From assembly GCF_030563405.1 (NCBI RefSeq), contig NZ_CP130749.1, forward strand, positions 744,001 to 808,000: 64,000 bases of DNA. Direction: 5' to 3'. This DNA is from Vibrio sp. SNU_ST1. GTDB taxonomy: Bacteria > Pseudomonadota > Gammaproteobacteria > Enterobacterales > Vibrionaceae. Below the pieces are notes generated by a model. It was not told the DNA's origin. It worked only from the letters and a program-made list of their open reading frames with translations, and ran no database searches. A program made the position numbers and the translations under genes. Below, piece by piece: positions 15,416 to 23,222 of this stretch (positions are counted from its first letter, which is position 1; every line of letters starts with the position of its first letter).

Positions 15416-17125
15416 ATGATTATTGATAAAGTAAAACTAAAGGGTTTTCGTAACTTCGCTGATGCAGAGGTTAACTTTAATGGAAATTCCCTGATCATGG
15501 GAGCAAACGATGTAGGTAAAACTAATTTGATATTCGCGTTACGTTTGTTACTTGATAAGTCTTTATCTGAAAGGGACCTTGAACCACTTTCAACAGATTT
15601 CCACGTTAACGCTTCTGGTTCTCAAGTCGAAAATTATGAAATTGTGATATTTTTCAAAGATATAGTTAAGGATTCAGCTCGCTCAATACTAAAGGGATAT
15701 GTATCTGAGTCTGATTCTACGGTGTTTTGTTTAAATGCCAATATCATGGGTGAATATCAAGTGTCTTTAGGGCCGGACTTAGAACACTTGGAAGTAGTGC
15801 AATCAAGATTCTACCTTAAGTACATTAACTTGAAGTATGTTCAATCGCGTCGAGATCTAAAGAAGTTTATAGATTTAGAGAAAAAGCACTTGTTAAAAAT
15901 AGCTAAAGATGAACGTTCTGAAATGGAATCACAGAGCGATGCAGATCAAACTGCATTGATATCCAAAAGCTTGGCTACGGTTAATCAACAGATTAAACAA
16001 TTAAACTACGTGAAAAGCTCAACTTCTTTGGTAAATGCGGAACTAAAATCGCTATCTCATATAAATGACCAATACTCAGTAAGGTTGGATACGGGGTCAA
16101 TTCAAGTCGACCAATTTATCGACAACTTACAGTTAGGTGCAGAAAAAAATGGCTCAGCACTAGCATTGGGTGGGGATGGTCGAAATAATCAAATTTTGTT
16201 GGCGTTGTGGAAAGCAAAAAGTGAAAGAGAATTCGATCCGAATCACCATGTTACTTTTTATTGTGTAGAAGAACCAGAAGCACACCTTCATCCGCATCAA
16301 CAACGTCGATTAGCAACCTATTTGAATGAATCGTTATCAGGGCAAGTATTCATCACCAGCCACTCACCACAAATTGTAGAAAAATTTCAGCCGAGTTCAA
16401 TAGTCCGACTATTAACAAAAGCAGGGCATACTATTGCAGCATCAGATGGTTGCTCAAACTGTATCGATACTGCATGGGATGAACTTGGTTACAGAATGAG
16501 TATTTTGCCTGCAGAGGCTTTTTTCTCTTCTTGTGTTTTTCTAGTCGAAGGTCCATCTGAAGAGCTTTTTTACCATGAGCTAGCTAAAGCCATAGGGATT
16601 AAGTTAGATTTTTACAACATTTCAATTTTATCTGTGGATGGAGTTCAATTTCGAGTTTATGCAAATATCCTTGAAGCTTTAGAGATCCCTTACGTAATAC
16701 GCACCGATAATGATGTATCAAAAGTTCCTCGTAAGGAAGAAAAGCGCCTCGCTGGAATAATCCGCTGTACGGAGATCGCAAAAGTTAAAGGGCTAGATTG
16801 TTTTCCAGTAGCGCCAGTGACTATGAATGCCACACCGGAAAGTATTGTAGAGACAGGGATATGGTCAAACTACAGCTCTAAATACAACCCGTTAGGCCTG
16901 TACTTAGCTAAAGTAGATCTTGAAACCGATTTATACGATGAATTACCAACTCAAATGAAAGAGTTTTCTGATAAACAGGATAAAAATGAAGTAATAGAAT
17001 ACCTGAAATCTAAAAAAGCAATTAACATGAGGAAGTTTATTAAAAGTTATCAGTCTGATTTCGCTGGTTTGAGTAGCGGATTGCTAGCACAGCCTTTGTT
17101 ACAAGCAATTCAGTTTGCTAAGTAG
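15416..17125 (+). CDS. gajA: Gabija protein GajA (OLD-family ATPase with TOPRIM nuclease)
   Basis: 569 residues, the normal GajA size. The N-terminal ABC-type ATPase has Walker A GANDVGKTN (29-37), a signature LGGDGRNN (251-258), Walker B EEPEAHLHPHQQRR (from 285) and an H-loop ITSHSPQ (313-319). The C-terminal TOPRIM domain has LVEGPSEE with Glu378 and Glu382, SVDG (406-409) and DND (431-433), the metal-binding acids for DNA cleavage. With a UvrD-type helicase next to it this is a class 2 OLD protein, that is Gabija. GajA nicks phage DNA when nucleotide pools fall during infection. All catalytic residues look intact. The DNA is AT-rich, consistent with transfer. Confidence 0.87.
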   Translation: MIIDKVKLKGFRNFADAEVNFNGNSLIMGANDVGKTNLIFALRLLLDKSLSERDLEPLSTDFHVNASGSQVENYEIVIFFKDIVKDSARSILKGYVSESDSTVFCLNANIMGEYQVSLGPDLEHLEVVQSRFYLKYINLKYVQSRRDLKKFIDLEKKHLLKIAKDERSEMESQSDADQTALISKSLATVNQQIKQLNYVKSSTSLVNAELKSLSHINDQYSVRLDTGSIQVDQFIDNLQLGAEKNGSALALGGDGRNNQILLALWKAKSEREFDPNHHVTFYCVEEPEAHLHPHQQRRLATYLNESLSGQVFITSHSPQIVEKFQPSSIVRLLTKAGHTIAASDGCSNCIDTAWDELGYRMSILPAEAFFSSCVFLVEGPSEELFYHELAKAIGIKLDFYNISILSVDGVQFRVYANILEALEIPYVIRTDNDVSKVPRKEEKRLAGIIRCTEIAKVKGLDCFPVAPVTMNATPESIVETGIWSNYSSKYNPLGLYLAKVDLETDLYDELPTQMKEFSDKQDKNEVIEYLKSKKAINMRKFIKSYQSDFAGLSSGLLAQPLLQAIQFAK

Positions 17126-17127
17126 GT

Positions 17128-18741
17128 ATGCACATGAAGTTTGATTATACAGATGAACAGTTACAAGCTATCAATACACAGGGGAATCTTGTGATTACTG
17201 CTTGTCCTGGTAGTGGTAAAACGACCGTTCTTGTAAAAAAAATAGAAGATGAAATGGCAGACCTTCAGTCTTACCAAGGAGTGATTGGTATAACATTTAC
17301 AAATAAGGCGAGCAGTGAACTAAAAACAAAAATAAAAAAACTAGGGCTATTTATCAATTCAAGCTTTATAGGAACTATAGATCAGTTTTGTTTGAGTGAA
17401 ATTATATACCCATTTGCAAAAAATATTTTTGGTAAAGGGCCTAGTAAAATTGAATGCGCTAAGTTTAGTGAACTTCCGAATGATCTTTTGAAAGAATTAG
17501 AAGATGAATTTGGGGAGGTCGATGATGTAGTAATTCAAAAATCATTCCCAAATATAACTAAGTTTTTATACTTAAAAGGCTTTGTTGTCCTATCGATGAC
17601 TAGTCAATTAGCGAGTTTTATTATCTCAAATTCTAGTGCTTGTCAAAATTATATTCGCTCGAAATACAAAACGATTTACATTGACGAATATCAGGACTCT
17701 TCGGGTAGCCAACATTGTTTGTTTAAAGATGTAATTAGACTTGGCCTTAAAGGCGTTGTAGTGGGGGATATAAATCAATCTATATATAAATGGCGAGACG
17801 GAGACCCTAAGCATTTAATTGAACTAGCTAGTAGAACAGATTTTACTCACCTTTCAGTACAGCAAAATCATAGGTGTCATCCGTCGATAACTAATTATGC
17901 GAATCGACTTTTAGATGCTAACGCTGAATTGCAAGTTTCTGATAAAAAAAGAGTTTACCATTGCAGCTTTCAAGGGACACAAGTTAATGCGCTAGATAGA
18001 ATAGCTGATGTCATAGCGAAAATCATGGATCTATACACAGAACTTAAATACTCGGATATGGCTATTTTGGTTCGGAATAATGCTACTCTTGATCTTTGTT
18101 CGAGCCATTTTTCACTGCCATCTATTATATACAAAGACAACCCATTAAAGTCTTCTAACCAGGAAAGCCAAAAGATATTTGATGACTTGCTAAAGTTTAA
18201 ATTTTTTGAAGACTACACCGCTACAGATATTATTGATAAGTATATTAAAAAGATATATAAAAATGAGAAGTCAAAACTAATAGAGGTAATAAAACAAATA
18301 AGAGTTCTTTCTATTAAGGAACTCGAATCCTATATTCCTAAAGCTGCTTCACTTATATCAGGGTTAGAGGTTACCACGAAAGATGTAGATTTATTATTAA
18401 CGGTAATGAATGATAAGGATATTATAAACAGCTATTCAAACCCCGATTCTATTAACATTATGACTATTCATAAGTCTAAAGGATTAGAGTTCCAAACAGT
18501 TTTTGTCATGGATCTTTACAAGTATATCTTTCCCAAATACAACTTTGACACTTGGGAGGTTGATGATTATGAACAAGAATTGAACTTGTTTTATGTTGCT
18601 GTGACTCGCGCTATTAAACACTGCTTTTTAGTTACGTCTGATAACCGATTAAATTCATCACTCCAGCAAAAAGTAGGAACGGATTCGGAGTTTTTGGCGT
18701 TGGATGGGACGCAAAATCTATATCAAAACTATCGAAAATAA
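17128..18741 (+). CDS. gajB: Gabija protein GajB (UvrD/PcrA-like helicase)
   Basis: 537 residues, starting 2 bp after gajA (MHMKF; the second ATG is an alternative). Superfamily 1 helicase motifs appear in order: ACPGSGKTT (25-33), ITFTNKAS (55-62), DEYQD (186-190), GDINQSIYKWR (213-223), NHRCHPSITNYANR (247-260), MTIHKSKGLEFQTVFVMDL (445-463) and FYVAVTRA (488-495). It lacks the large insertions of housekeeping UvrD and Rep, as expected for GajB, which senses DNA ends and activates with GajA. Neither frameshift nor missing motif is seen, so the pair may be functional. AT content is high throughout. Confidence 0.87.
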   Translation: MHMKFDYTDEQLQAINTQGNLVITACPGSGKTTVLVKKIEDEMADLQSYQGVIGITFTNKASSELKTKIKKLGLFINSSFIGTIDQFCLSEIIYPFAKNIFGKGPSKIECAKFSELPNDLLKELEDEFGEVDDVVIQKSFPNITKFLYLKGFVVLSMTSQLASFIISNSSACQNYIRSKYKTIYIDEYQDSSGSQHCLFKDVIRLGLKGVVVGDINQSIYKWRDGDPKHLIELASRTDFTHLSVQQNHRCHPSITNYANRLLDANAELQVSDKKRVYHCSFQGTQVNALDRIADVIAKIMDLYTELKYSDMAILVRNNATLDLCSSHFSLPSIIYKDNPLKSSNQESQKIFDDLLKFKFFEDYTATDIIDKYIKKIYKNEKSKLIEVIKQIRVLSIKELESYIPKAASLISGLEVTTKDVDLLLTVMNDKDIINSYSNPDSINIMTIHKSKGLEFQTVFVMDLYKYIFPKYNFDTWEVDDYEQELNLFYVAVTRAIKHCFLVTSDNRLNSSLQQKVGTDSEFLALDGTQNLYQNYRK

Positions 18742-18773
18742 TAACGTAAGCATCTTGGTTCTACTTGATGTGC

Positions 18774-18832
18774 TCGGTCTCTTTACTTTGTTTGTTGATA
18801 AAAGAGTAGGGAATTGCAAGTAGAGAGACCGA
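18774..18832. repeat. 15-bp imperfect inverted repeat after gajB
   Basis: TCGGTCTCTTTACTT (18774-18788) pairs with AAGTAGAGAGACCGA (18818-18832) with one G-T type mismatch and a 29-nt loop. There is no clear T run. It could terminate gajAB, or form part of a folded single-stranded phage attachment structure because an Xer-like sequence starts 8 bp later. Confidence 0.55.
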
Positions 18833-18839
18833 CCTTAGT

Positions 18840-18866
18840 AAAGCGAATAACATTGTTATGGACATT
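18840..18866. other. Possible degenerate Xer attachment site
   Basis: AAAGCGAATAA, a 5-bp centre CATTG, and TTATGGACATT resemble XerC and XerD arms at about 7 of 11 bases each. It lies beyond the 3' end of the repressor-like phage gene, where inoviruses such as CTX carry their attachment region. The match is weak and the call is tentative. Confidence 0.3.
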
Positions 18867-18912
18867 ATTGTTTTAATATTTTACTAAGTGGCAGATCAAT
18901 TTAAGACTCGGA

Positions 18913-19335
18913 TTATTTAAACTTAGTCGGCACCCAAGGTTTCGCTGGCATACGGCGACCGCCACGAAATGGTAAAGGATGCTCTTTAGGTGGGTAGAAC
19001 TTTGGGGAATCAATTCGACCGTGACGTTCGACGAGCTGACGATGTTCGTCGCGCCAATACGCAAAACTGAGCAATTCTTTCGGATTAAACTCGCGTCGTT
19101 CAGGCGTGATCAAGGTGGCACGGTCAAAGTGAACCCTAAATCCATTCCAACGATGGTCTAAAGGCAAGTAACCGCGAGCGTGGATGTTTATCAATTTTTC
19201 GGCCATCGGGTTCACAGGGACTTCACCTGAGAGCCAACGTTGGACCGTGATCGGTTGAACGTGAAAAAAGGCCGCGGCGTCGTGGATACCATCAAAGTGA
19301 TGATGCACGAGATCCGCAAAGTGTGGCGTGAGCAT
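18913..19335 (-). CDS. DUF3653 family phage protein (repressor-like)
   Basis: 140 residues. Residues 12-50 look like a helix-turn-helix (GIHDAAAFFHVQPITVQRWL, then SGEVPVNPMAEKLI), followed by a conserved-looking middle (YLPLDHRWNGFRV) and a basic, Pro-rich tail ending KPWVPTKFK. This matches the Vibrio phage family DUF3653 as I remember it. Position, divergent from a small early-type ORF and with its 3' end facing a possible attachment site, parallels rstR in CTX-like inoviruses, so a repressor role is likely but unproven. Confidence 0.7.
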   Translation of the reverse strand: MLTPHFADLVHHHFDGIHDAAAFFHVQPITVQRWLSGEVPVNPMAEKLINIHARGYLPLDHRWNGFRVHFDRATLITPERREFNPKELLSFAYWRDEHRQLVERHGRIDSPKFYPPKEHPLPFRGGRRMPAKPWVPTKFK

Positions 19336-19604
19336 GTGATCTCCTTCAAAAATTAAGACAAGCGCGCAAAGTTTTTTTCCTCCTCATAAAGTGTGTTTGT
19401 AGTAGAAAGTCTCTGGAAACGGCGACACGTCAGCGTAAAAATCAGAGACACGAAAACCAAGTATAGCCAACAATATTGGACTCAACATGCATAAACGTGC
19501 AGCTAAAATCCATAAAACCAACGACATTAAGGACTTAATCCGGCACCGTGTGCAAAATCTGCAAAGACTAAGGTGCTGAAACCTCTCAGATTTTAACCTC
19601 CTTT
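19336..19604. other. Divergent phage control region, cut by the IS
   Basis: 269 bp between the DUF3653 gene and the IS left end. It should hold the divergent promoters of the phage repressor and early genes. It contains the 30-codon ORF at 19487-19579. Otherwise nothing is recognised. Confidence 0.45.
19487..19579 (+). pseudogene. Truncated phage early ORF (30 codons)
   Basis: ATG 19487 opens MHKRAAKIHKTNDIKDLIRH and then RVQNLQRLRC before a stop, 25 bp ahead of the IS left end. The sequence is basic and helical and is divergent from the DUF3653 gene, the position of the first early gene in an inovirus. Either it is a tiny intact protein or the 5' end of an operon removed when the IS arrived. 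Confidence 0.4.
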
Positions 19605-19612
19605 TGTCAATC

Positions 19613-19629
19613 CCATTTTAAAATGTCCT
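19613..19629. repeat. Left inverted repeat of the IS
   Basis: CCATTTTAAAATGTCCT, perfectly complementary to 21058-21074. Confidence 0.85.
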
Positions 19630-19658
19630 TATTTGTCCCCAATAGAAATGTCCCCTTG

Positions 19659-21017
19659 TTAAGTCTTTCGACTGGAAGCTTTGAAGGGTTCGGTGAGGAC
19701 GGGGTTGATGGCTCGAGGCGTGGTTTGTAAGGCTCTTTGTTGTGCACGGCGCTTGGGGGCTTTCTTGCTGCGGGTTCGTTGCTGTTGTTGTTCGAATTCT
19801 TCTTGTTGTTGCTGAGCAAATTTTAAAACTTGGCCGAGGCGTTTGTTGTCGACGATTTGGGTTTGTTGAACGTGCTCGAGTTTGTCGAAGGTTTTGAATT
19901 CGAGTTTTCGATGCCCGTATTGGATGGCGATTTCACCGTTTGGGTAGTCGAGTACCTTCACAGTTTCGTGCGTTAATCGGCTGTTTTCTTCGGTGGGTTC
20001 AATGAGATAAATTACTTTATCGTATTGAAATGTCAGTGATTTTGAGAGCTTGCGGCTTTCTTGCCAACTGAAAATATCGTCGAGTTCTTGCTTGGACTCT
20101 CGAACCGGACGATGCATGTCTTTTGGGTATTGAGCGGGCTTAGCAAAGCGATGGTTAAAATCGGCGATGAAGTAGGGAAGCCAGGCGTTGGCTTGTTCGA
20201 TGGTGTCGATACCTTGTAAGCGCATCTCTTTAACCAGTCGGTCTTGCAACGTGAGATTGGCTCGCTCAACACGGCCTTTGGCTTGGGAGCTGTTGGCACA
20301 AATGAGTTCTATCGCCAACTCTTTCAGCACGCGCCCGTATAGGGTTTGGCCAACTTGTTTGTGTTTCTCCTGATTCACTCTAAATATGGAGTGTTTGTCG
20401 CTGTAAAATGCGATGGGTTTACCGTGCTCATTGAGGTATTCACGCGTCGCCAACATGTAGTCAAATGCGGATTCCGTCTCGCTGAATCTTAGGTTCATCA
20501 AGCGGCCAGTCGCATCGTCAATGAACATCAATAGGCAGCATTTGTCGCTGCGGCCTTCAAACCAGTCATGATGGGAGCCGTCAATTTGGATAAGTTCACC
20601 CAAGCAATCACGACGGTAACGAGGCTGATAGACCCGAGGTTTTCGTTGCGCATGTGGAAGCCACAGTCCGTCAGCGATCATCCATTGACGGAGTGTTTCT
20701 TTAGAGACTGATAGATTGTGCAGTTCAGTCAGTTTTTCCAGAGCGAACGTTGGTGAGAAGTCAGAGTAATGCTCACGAATAAGCTTCAGTATTTCAATTC
20801 TGAAATGTCCTGAGTAGCGTCGATTACTTGGGCGGCCACGCGCTGCGTGTGTAAGACTTTGCGCGCCAAGAGAGACAAGTTTGTTCACCAAACGTCGGAT
20901 ATGACGCGCAGACAGATTCAAAATGACAGCAGCGTCAACTTGGCGTAGTCGTTTTTCACGTACGTCAGTCAGAACCTTGAATCGATGAATATCTTTTTCA
21001 CTCATAGTAATAAGCAT
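19659..21017 (-). CDS. IS1202/ISNCY-type DDE transposase
   Basis: 452 residues. The start MLITMSEKD is chosen because AGGAG lies 8 bp before its ATG. An N-terminal helix-turn-helix (LRQVDAAVILNLSARHIRRL) precedes an RNase H-like integrase core, with LIQIDGSHHDWFEG (first Asp), FYSDKHSIFRV (second Asp) and QAKGRVERANLTLQDRL (Glu). The tail is Gln-rich and very basic (QQQQEEFEQQQQRTRSKKAP). All three catalytic acids are present, so the element may be active. This domain layout is usual for ISNCY-annotated Vibrio transposases. Confidence 0.88.
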   Translation of the reverse strand: MLITMSEKDIHRFKVLTDVREKRLRQVDAAVILNLSARHIRRLVNKLVSLGAQSLTHAARGRPSNRRYSGHFRIEILKLIREHYSDFSPTFALEKLTELHNLSVSKETLRQWMIADGLWLPHAQRKPRVYQPRYRRDCLGELIQIDGSHHDWFEGRSDKCCLLMFIDDATGRLMNLRFSETESAFDYMLATREYLNEHGKPIAFYSDKHSIFRVNQEKHKQVGQTLYGRVLKELAIELICANSSQAKGRVERANLTLQDRLVKEMRLQGIDTIEQANAWLPYFIADFNHRFAKPAQYPKDMHRPVRESKQELDDIFSWQESRKLSKSLTFQYDKVIYLIEPTEENSRLTHETVKVLDYPNGEIAIQYGHRKLEFKTFDKLEHVQQTQIVDNKRLGQVLKFAQQQQEEFEQQQQRTRSKKAPKRRAQQRALQTTPRAINPVLTEPFKASSRKT

Positions 21018-21057
21018 CCGGATAACTCCTAAGCAGACCAATATAGGTAAGCTTAGG

Positions 21058-21074
21058 AGGACATTTTAAAATGG
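21058..21074. repeat. Right inverted repeat of the IS
   Basis: AGGACATTTTAAAATGG, the exact complement of 19613-19629. Confidence 0.85.
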
Positions 21075-21111
21075 CTCAAACCGGACATTACTAAATTGCT
21101 CTAACAGCCTT

Positions 21112-21139
21112 AGTGCGTATTATGTACGTTATGTTAAAT
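21112..21139 (+). other. dif: Chromosome dimer resolution site dif (XerC/XerD)
   Basis: The 28 bp read AGTGCGTATTA (XerC arm), TGTACG (centre), TTATGTTAAAT (XerD arm). The XerD arm is identical to E. coli and Vibrio dif. Against V. cholerae dif1 as I recall it, 26 of 28 bases agree, and 24 of 28 against dif2. Synteny with chromosome 2 genes points to dif2. XerCD resolve chromosome dimers here under FtsK control. A KOPS-type octamer GGGCAGGG at 10636-10643 points toward it. The site is also the target of Xer-dependent phages. Confidence 0.93.
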
Positions 21140-21155
21140 TGGTTTCGGTGTTTAT

Positions 21156-21187
21156 AAGGCAGGTATCTTTATGTGATGCCCTGCCTT
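21156..21187. terminator. Possible terminator between dif and yciH
   Basis: AAGGCAGG and CCTGCCTT form an 8-bp stem with a 16-nt loop, 17 bp right of dif. The following bases (TATTTCG) make a poor T run. It could end yciH transcription from the right or transcription coming from the island. Confidence 0.4.
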
Positions 21188-21307
21188 TATTTCGTATCTG
21201 TACTCTCTGAATTCTACTGTGTATTTAACCATAGTGGCTATTTACCATAAAATACCTAATAACCAGTGATAATAATCTTCGATTTTACCCCTGGCATTAG
21301 TTAGAGC

Positions 21308-21619
21308 TTAACCGCCAGCAAATTTAACTTTGTAGCCTTTCTTTTCAAGATGCGCTTTGAGCTTGTCACGAGCGTCACCTTGAATCTCGATGTTGCCATC
21401 TTTTACTGAGCCGCCACAGCCACATACTTTTTTCAGTTCCGCAGCCATGAGTTTTAATGCTGCGTCATCTAGGTCTAAGCCTGTTACGATAGAAACGCCT
21501 TTGCCTTTACGGCCTTTTGTTTCTTTTTGGATTCGAACAATACCATCGCCTTTAGGGCGCTGGATTTTCTCTTCTTCAGGTTTAATACGACCTGTTTCAG
21601 TTGAATATACTAGGCTCAT
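21308..21619 (-). CDS. yciH: SUI1-family translation factor YciH
   Basis: 103 residues, the usual YciH length. The eIF1/SUI1 fold is recognisable by GIVRIQKETKGRKGKGVSIV, LKLMAAELKKVCGCGGSVKD and IEIQGDARDKLKAHLEKKGY. It inhibits translation initiation on aberrant complexes under stress in E. coli. It lies 4 bp after the DUF3319 gene, forming a small operon. This is the first core gene right of dif. Confidence 0.93.
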   Translation of the reverse strand: MSLVYSTETGRIKPEEEKIQRPKGDGIVRIQKETKGRKGKGVSIVTGLDLDDAALKLMAAELKKVCGCGGSVKDGNIEIQGDARDKLKAHLEKKGYKVKFAGG

Positions 21620-21623
21620 AATT

Positions 21624-22001
21624 TTACTTCTTTTGCTGTGCTGCTTTTTGTTTTGCGAGTAAGAAAGCCTCTATATGACGCTGGATTGCAATTTTGCCGC
21701 CTTTAATTAGGCGCCCGTTAAACATGCAATACCAAGCGTTGGGCTCACCGGTATCATTTTTAATCTGGTAACCATGGAAGTTTTCAGTTAAGCCGCCACC
21801 AGACGCTCTCGACTTGTTTAACGCTGTGAATTCTTTCGGGTCAATAAGGGTCGCAGTATCAATCCACCAATCAATACTCTTTTTCACAGCAGGTAAATTG
21901 CCTTGAATAATGTTGTTTTTTAGCTTGGCACGCCAAACGGTGTTGTTTGCATCCGCTGATTGTAGAGGAACGCCTCGGTAAACTGAATTTGCCATATCCA
22001 T
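21624..22001 (-). CDS. DUF3319 family protein
   Basis: 125 residues, soluble, no signal peptide. It starts MDMANSVYRGVPLQSADANN and contains KKSIDWWIDT and NAWYCMFNGRLIKGGKIAIQ. I recall this as the Vibrio DUF3319 family. Function unknown. It overlaps nothing and precedes yciH by 4 bp, suggesting cotranscription. The C-terminus is helical and basic (AKQKAAQQKK). Confidence 0.7.
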   Translation of the reverse strand: MDMANSVYRGVPLQSADANNTVWRAKLKNNIIQGNLPAVKKSIDWWIDTATLIDPKEFTALNKSRASGGGLTENFHGYQIKNDTGEPNAWYCMFNGRLIKGGKIAIQRHIEAFLLAKQKAAQQKK

Positions 22002-22047
22002 TGATCATCGTTTTGTTTTCATTACGTTAATCATAAGTATACTTCTA

Positions 22048-23064
22048 ATGATATCAAGCATAATATGGCAAAAACACCTGTTGAGGTACGGTAATTTGAG
22101 AAAAAAAGTCCCTATTTTATCGGACTCTGTGATAATTAATTCATTTGTTGAAAAATTGAACAGCCACGCGACAATTGAAATTATAGATGAGTTAACAGGA
22201 TATCAGTACTCTCGAAACTCCTTGTTGGGTATCTACAGTGATTGGAATCGCTACCATGCGTTCTGTACTAAAAATCGTATCAACACACTCCCTGCATCCA
22301 TTACTGCTGTTCGGCGCTTTCTTGAGACTGAGTCCAGTGAAAGAAAATTTGCGTCTTTGAAACGTTACACTGCAACACTTAGTTTGTTACATACTGTGTT
22401 GAGCTTTGCTAACCCAATCAAGCATAGGCAAGTTCGCTTTACCCTGCTCCACTTACAAGCCAGGATGGCGGGTGATGCGAAGCAAACCAATGCCATGACA
22501 TCCGCACACCTCACGGAGTTAAACACGTTACTTTCTCATGAGAAATCGAGCTTAAAAGAGATCAGAGATATCGCGATTTATAATGTGATGTTCGAGTGTG
22601 CTTTAAAGCGATCAGAACTAAAGGCATTGTCGATGGATAATGTGAAGAGCGTTGAGAATGATTACCAGATTACAATAAAAGATTCAGTGTATAGGCTATC
22701 GCGAGTAGCAAGCGCCGCACTTGAGCGTTGGTTTTCGTTTACTGGAACACAAGACGAGTTGCCTGTATTTCGTGCGATAGATAAACATGAAAATATCAGT
22801 CTGCAACCTTTAAATGATTCGTCGATTTACAGAATATTGAGAAGAGCAAGTGACTTACTTCAATTGGCTGACAACCACCATTTCTCCGGGAACTCTATTC
22901 GTGTAGGTGCCGCACAAGAACTGTCGAAACAAGGCCTTAAGGTGAGAGAAATCCAAGATTTTGGTCGTTGGCTCAGCCCTGCAATGCCTGCGCAATATGT
23001 GGGTTATTCGGGTACCTCTGAGAGTGAGAAGATGAAATTTAAAGCACTAATCCCTTGGCAATGA
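22048..23064 (+). CDS. Tyrosine recombinase/integrase with altered HxxR box
   Basis: 338 residues. An N-terminal SAM-like domain (about 30-145) is followed by a Cre-type catalytic domain. Arg is present in ALKRSELKAL, the second Arg in SIRVGAAQEL, Trp in DFGRWLSP and the Tyr nucleophile in MPAQYVGYS. The first position of the HxxR box is Asn (GNSIRVG) where relatives usually have His. It is divergent from the DUF3319 gene and ends before a terminator, with no adjacent attachment site or cargo. It may be a domesticated recombinase about 0.9 kb from dif. The start is not supported by a strong ribosome binding site. Confidence 0.8.
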   Translation: MISSIIWQKHLLRYGNLRKKVPILSDSVIINSFVEKLNSHATIEIIDELTGYQYSRNSLLGIYSDWNRYHAFCTKNRINTLPASITAVRRFLETESSERKFASLKRYTATLSLLHTVLSFANPIKHRQVRFTLLHLQARMAGDAKQTNAMTSAHLTELNTLLSHEKSSLKEIRDIAIYNVMFECALKRSELKALSMDNVKSVENDYQITIKDSVYRLSRVASAALERWFSFTGTQDELPVFRAIDKHENISLQPLNDSSIYRILRRASDLLQLADNHHFSGNSIRVGAAQELSKQGLKVREIQDFGRWLSPAMPAQYVGYSGTSESEKMKFKALIPWQ

Positions 23065-23140
23065 GCTGATGGCTTTGTTAAGAGGCGGCTTGGTCAATCA
23101 AACAACTGACTTTAAAACGAAAAACTTCCTACTTAAAAAC

Positions 23141-23177
23141 AAATAGCGCCTTGGCAGGTAAGCTCAAGGCGCTATTT
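23141..23177. terminator. Convergent bidirectional terminator
   Basis: AAATAGCGCCTTG and CAAGGCGCTATTT form a 13-bp stem with an 11-nt loop between the integrase and ddl genes, with A-rich and T-rich flanks usable in both directions. Confidence 0.85.
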
Positions 23178-23222
23178 GTTATCTAATGAGTTATATAAAA
23201 CTGCTAAGATATTTTGGATGAA

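Larger units (their letters stand above)
19605..21087 (-). mobile_element. Insertion sequence of IS1202/ISNCY type
   Basis: A DDE transposase gene is flanked by a perfect 17-bp inverted repeat: CCATTTTAAAATGTCCT at 19613-19629 and its complement at 21058-21074. Extra TGTCC copies lie just inside and outside, as expected for transposase binding sites. The exact outer ends (TGTC at 19605, GACA ending 21087) are my estimate. I found no clear target duplication. It lies only about 25 bp from dif. Confidence 0.72.
13100..21139. mobile_element. Accessory island ending at dif (composite of Xer-type elements and an IS)
   Basis: The segment between the conserved vxr side and yciH contains only accessory genes: SOS-linked phage-like ORFs, unknown small membrane proteins, Gabija, an inovirus-like remnant and an IS. 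Many are AT-richer than their neighbours. The right edge coincides with the dif site. The left edge near 13.1 kb is a guess from gene content; I could not find a clear left dif-like junction. Integration by XerCD is inference. Confidence 0.5.

Noticed and set aside
18774..18832. Simple terminator of gajAB
   Set aside because: The stem is long but the loop is 29 nt and no T run follows, so it is listed as a repeat rather than a terminator.
13378..21139. Complete prophage
   Set aside because: No capsid, tail, portal, terminase, replication or coat gene set is seen; only remnants.
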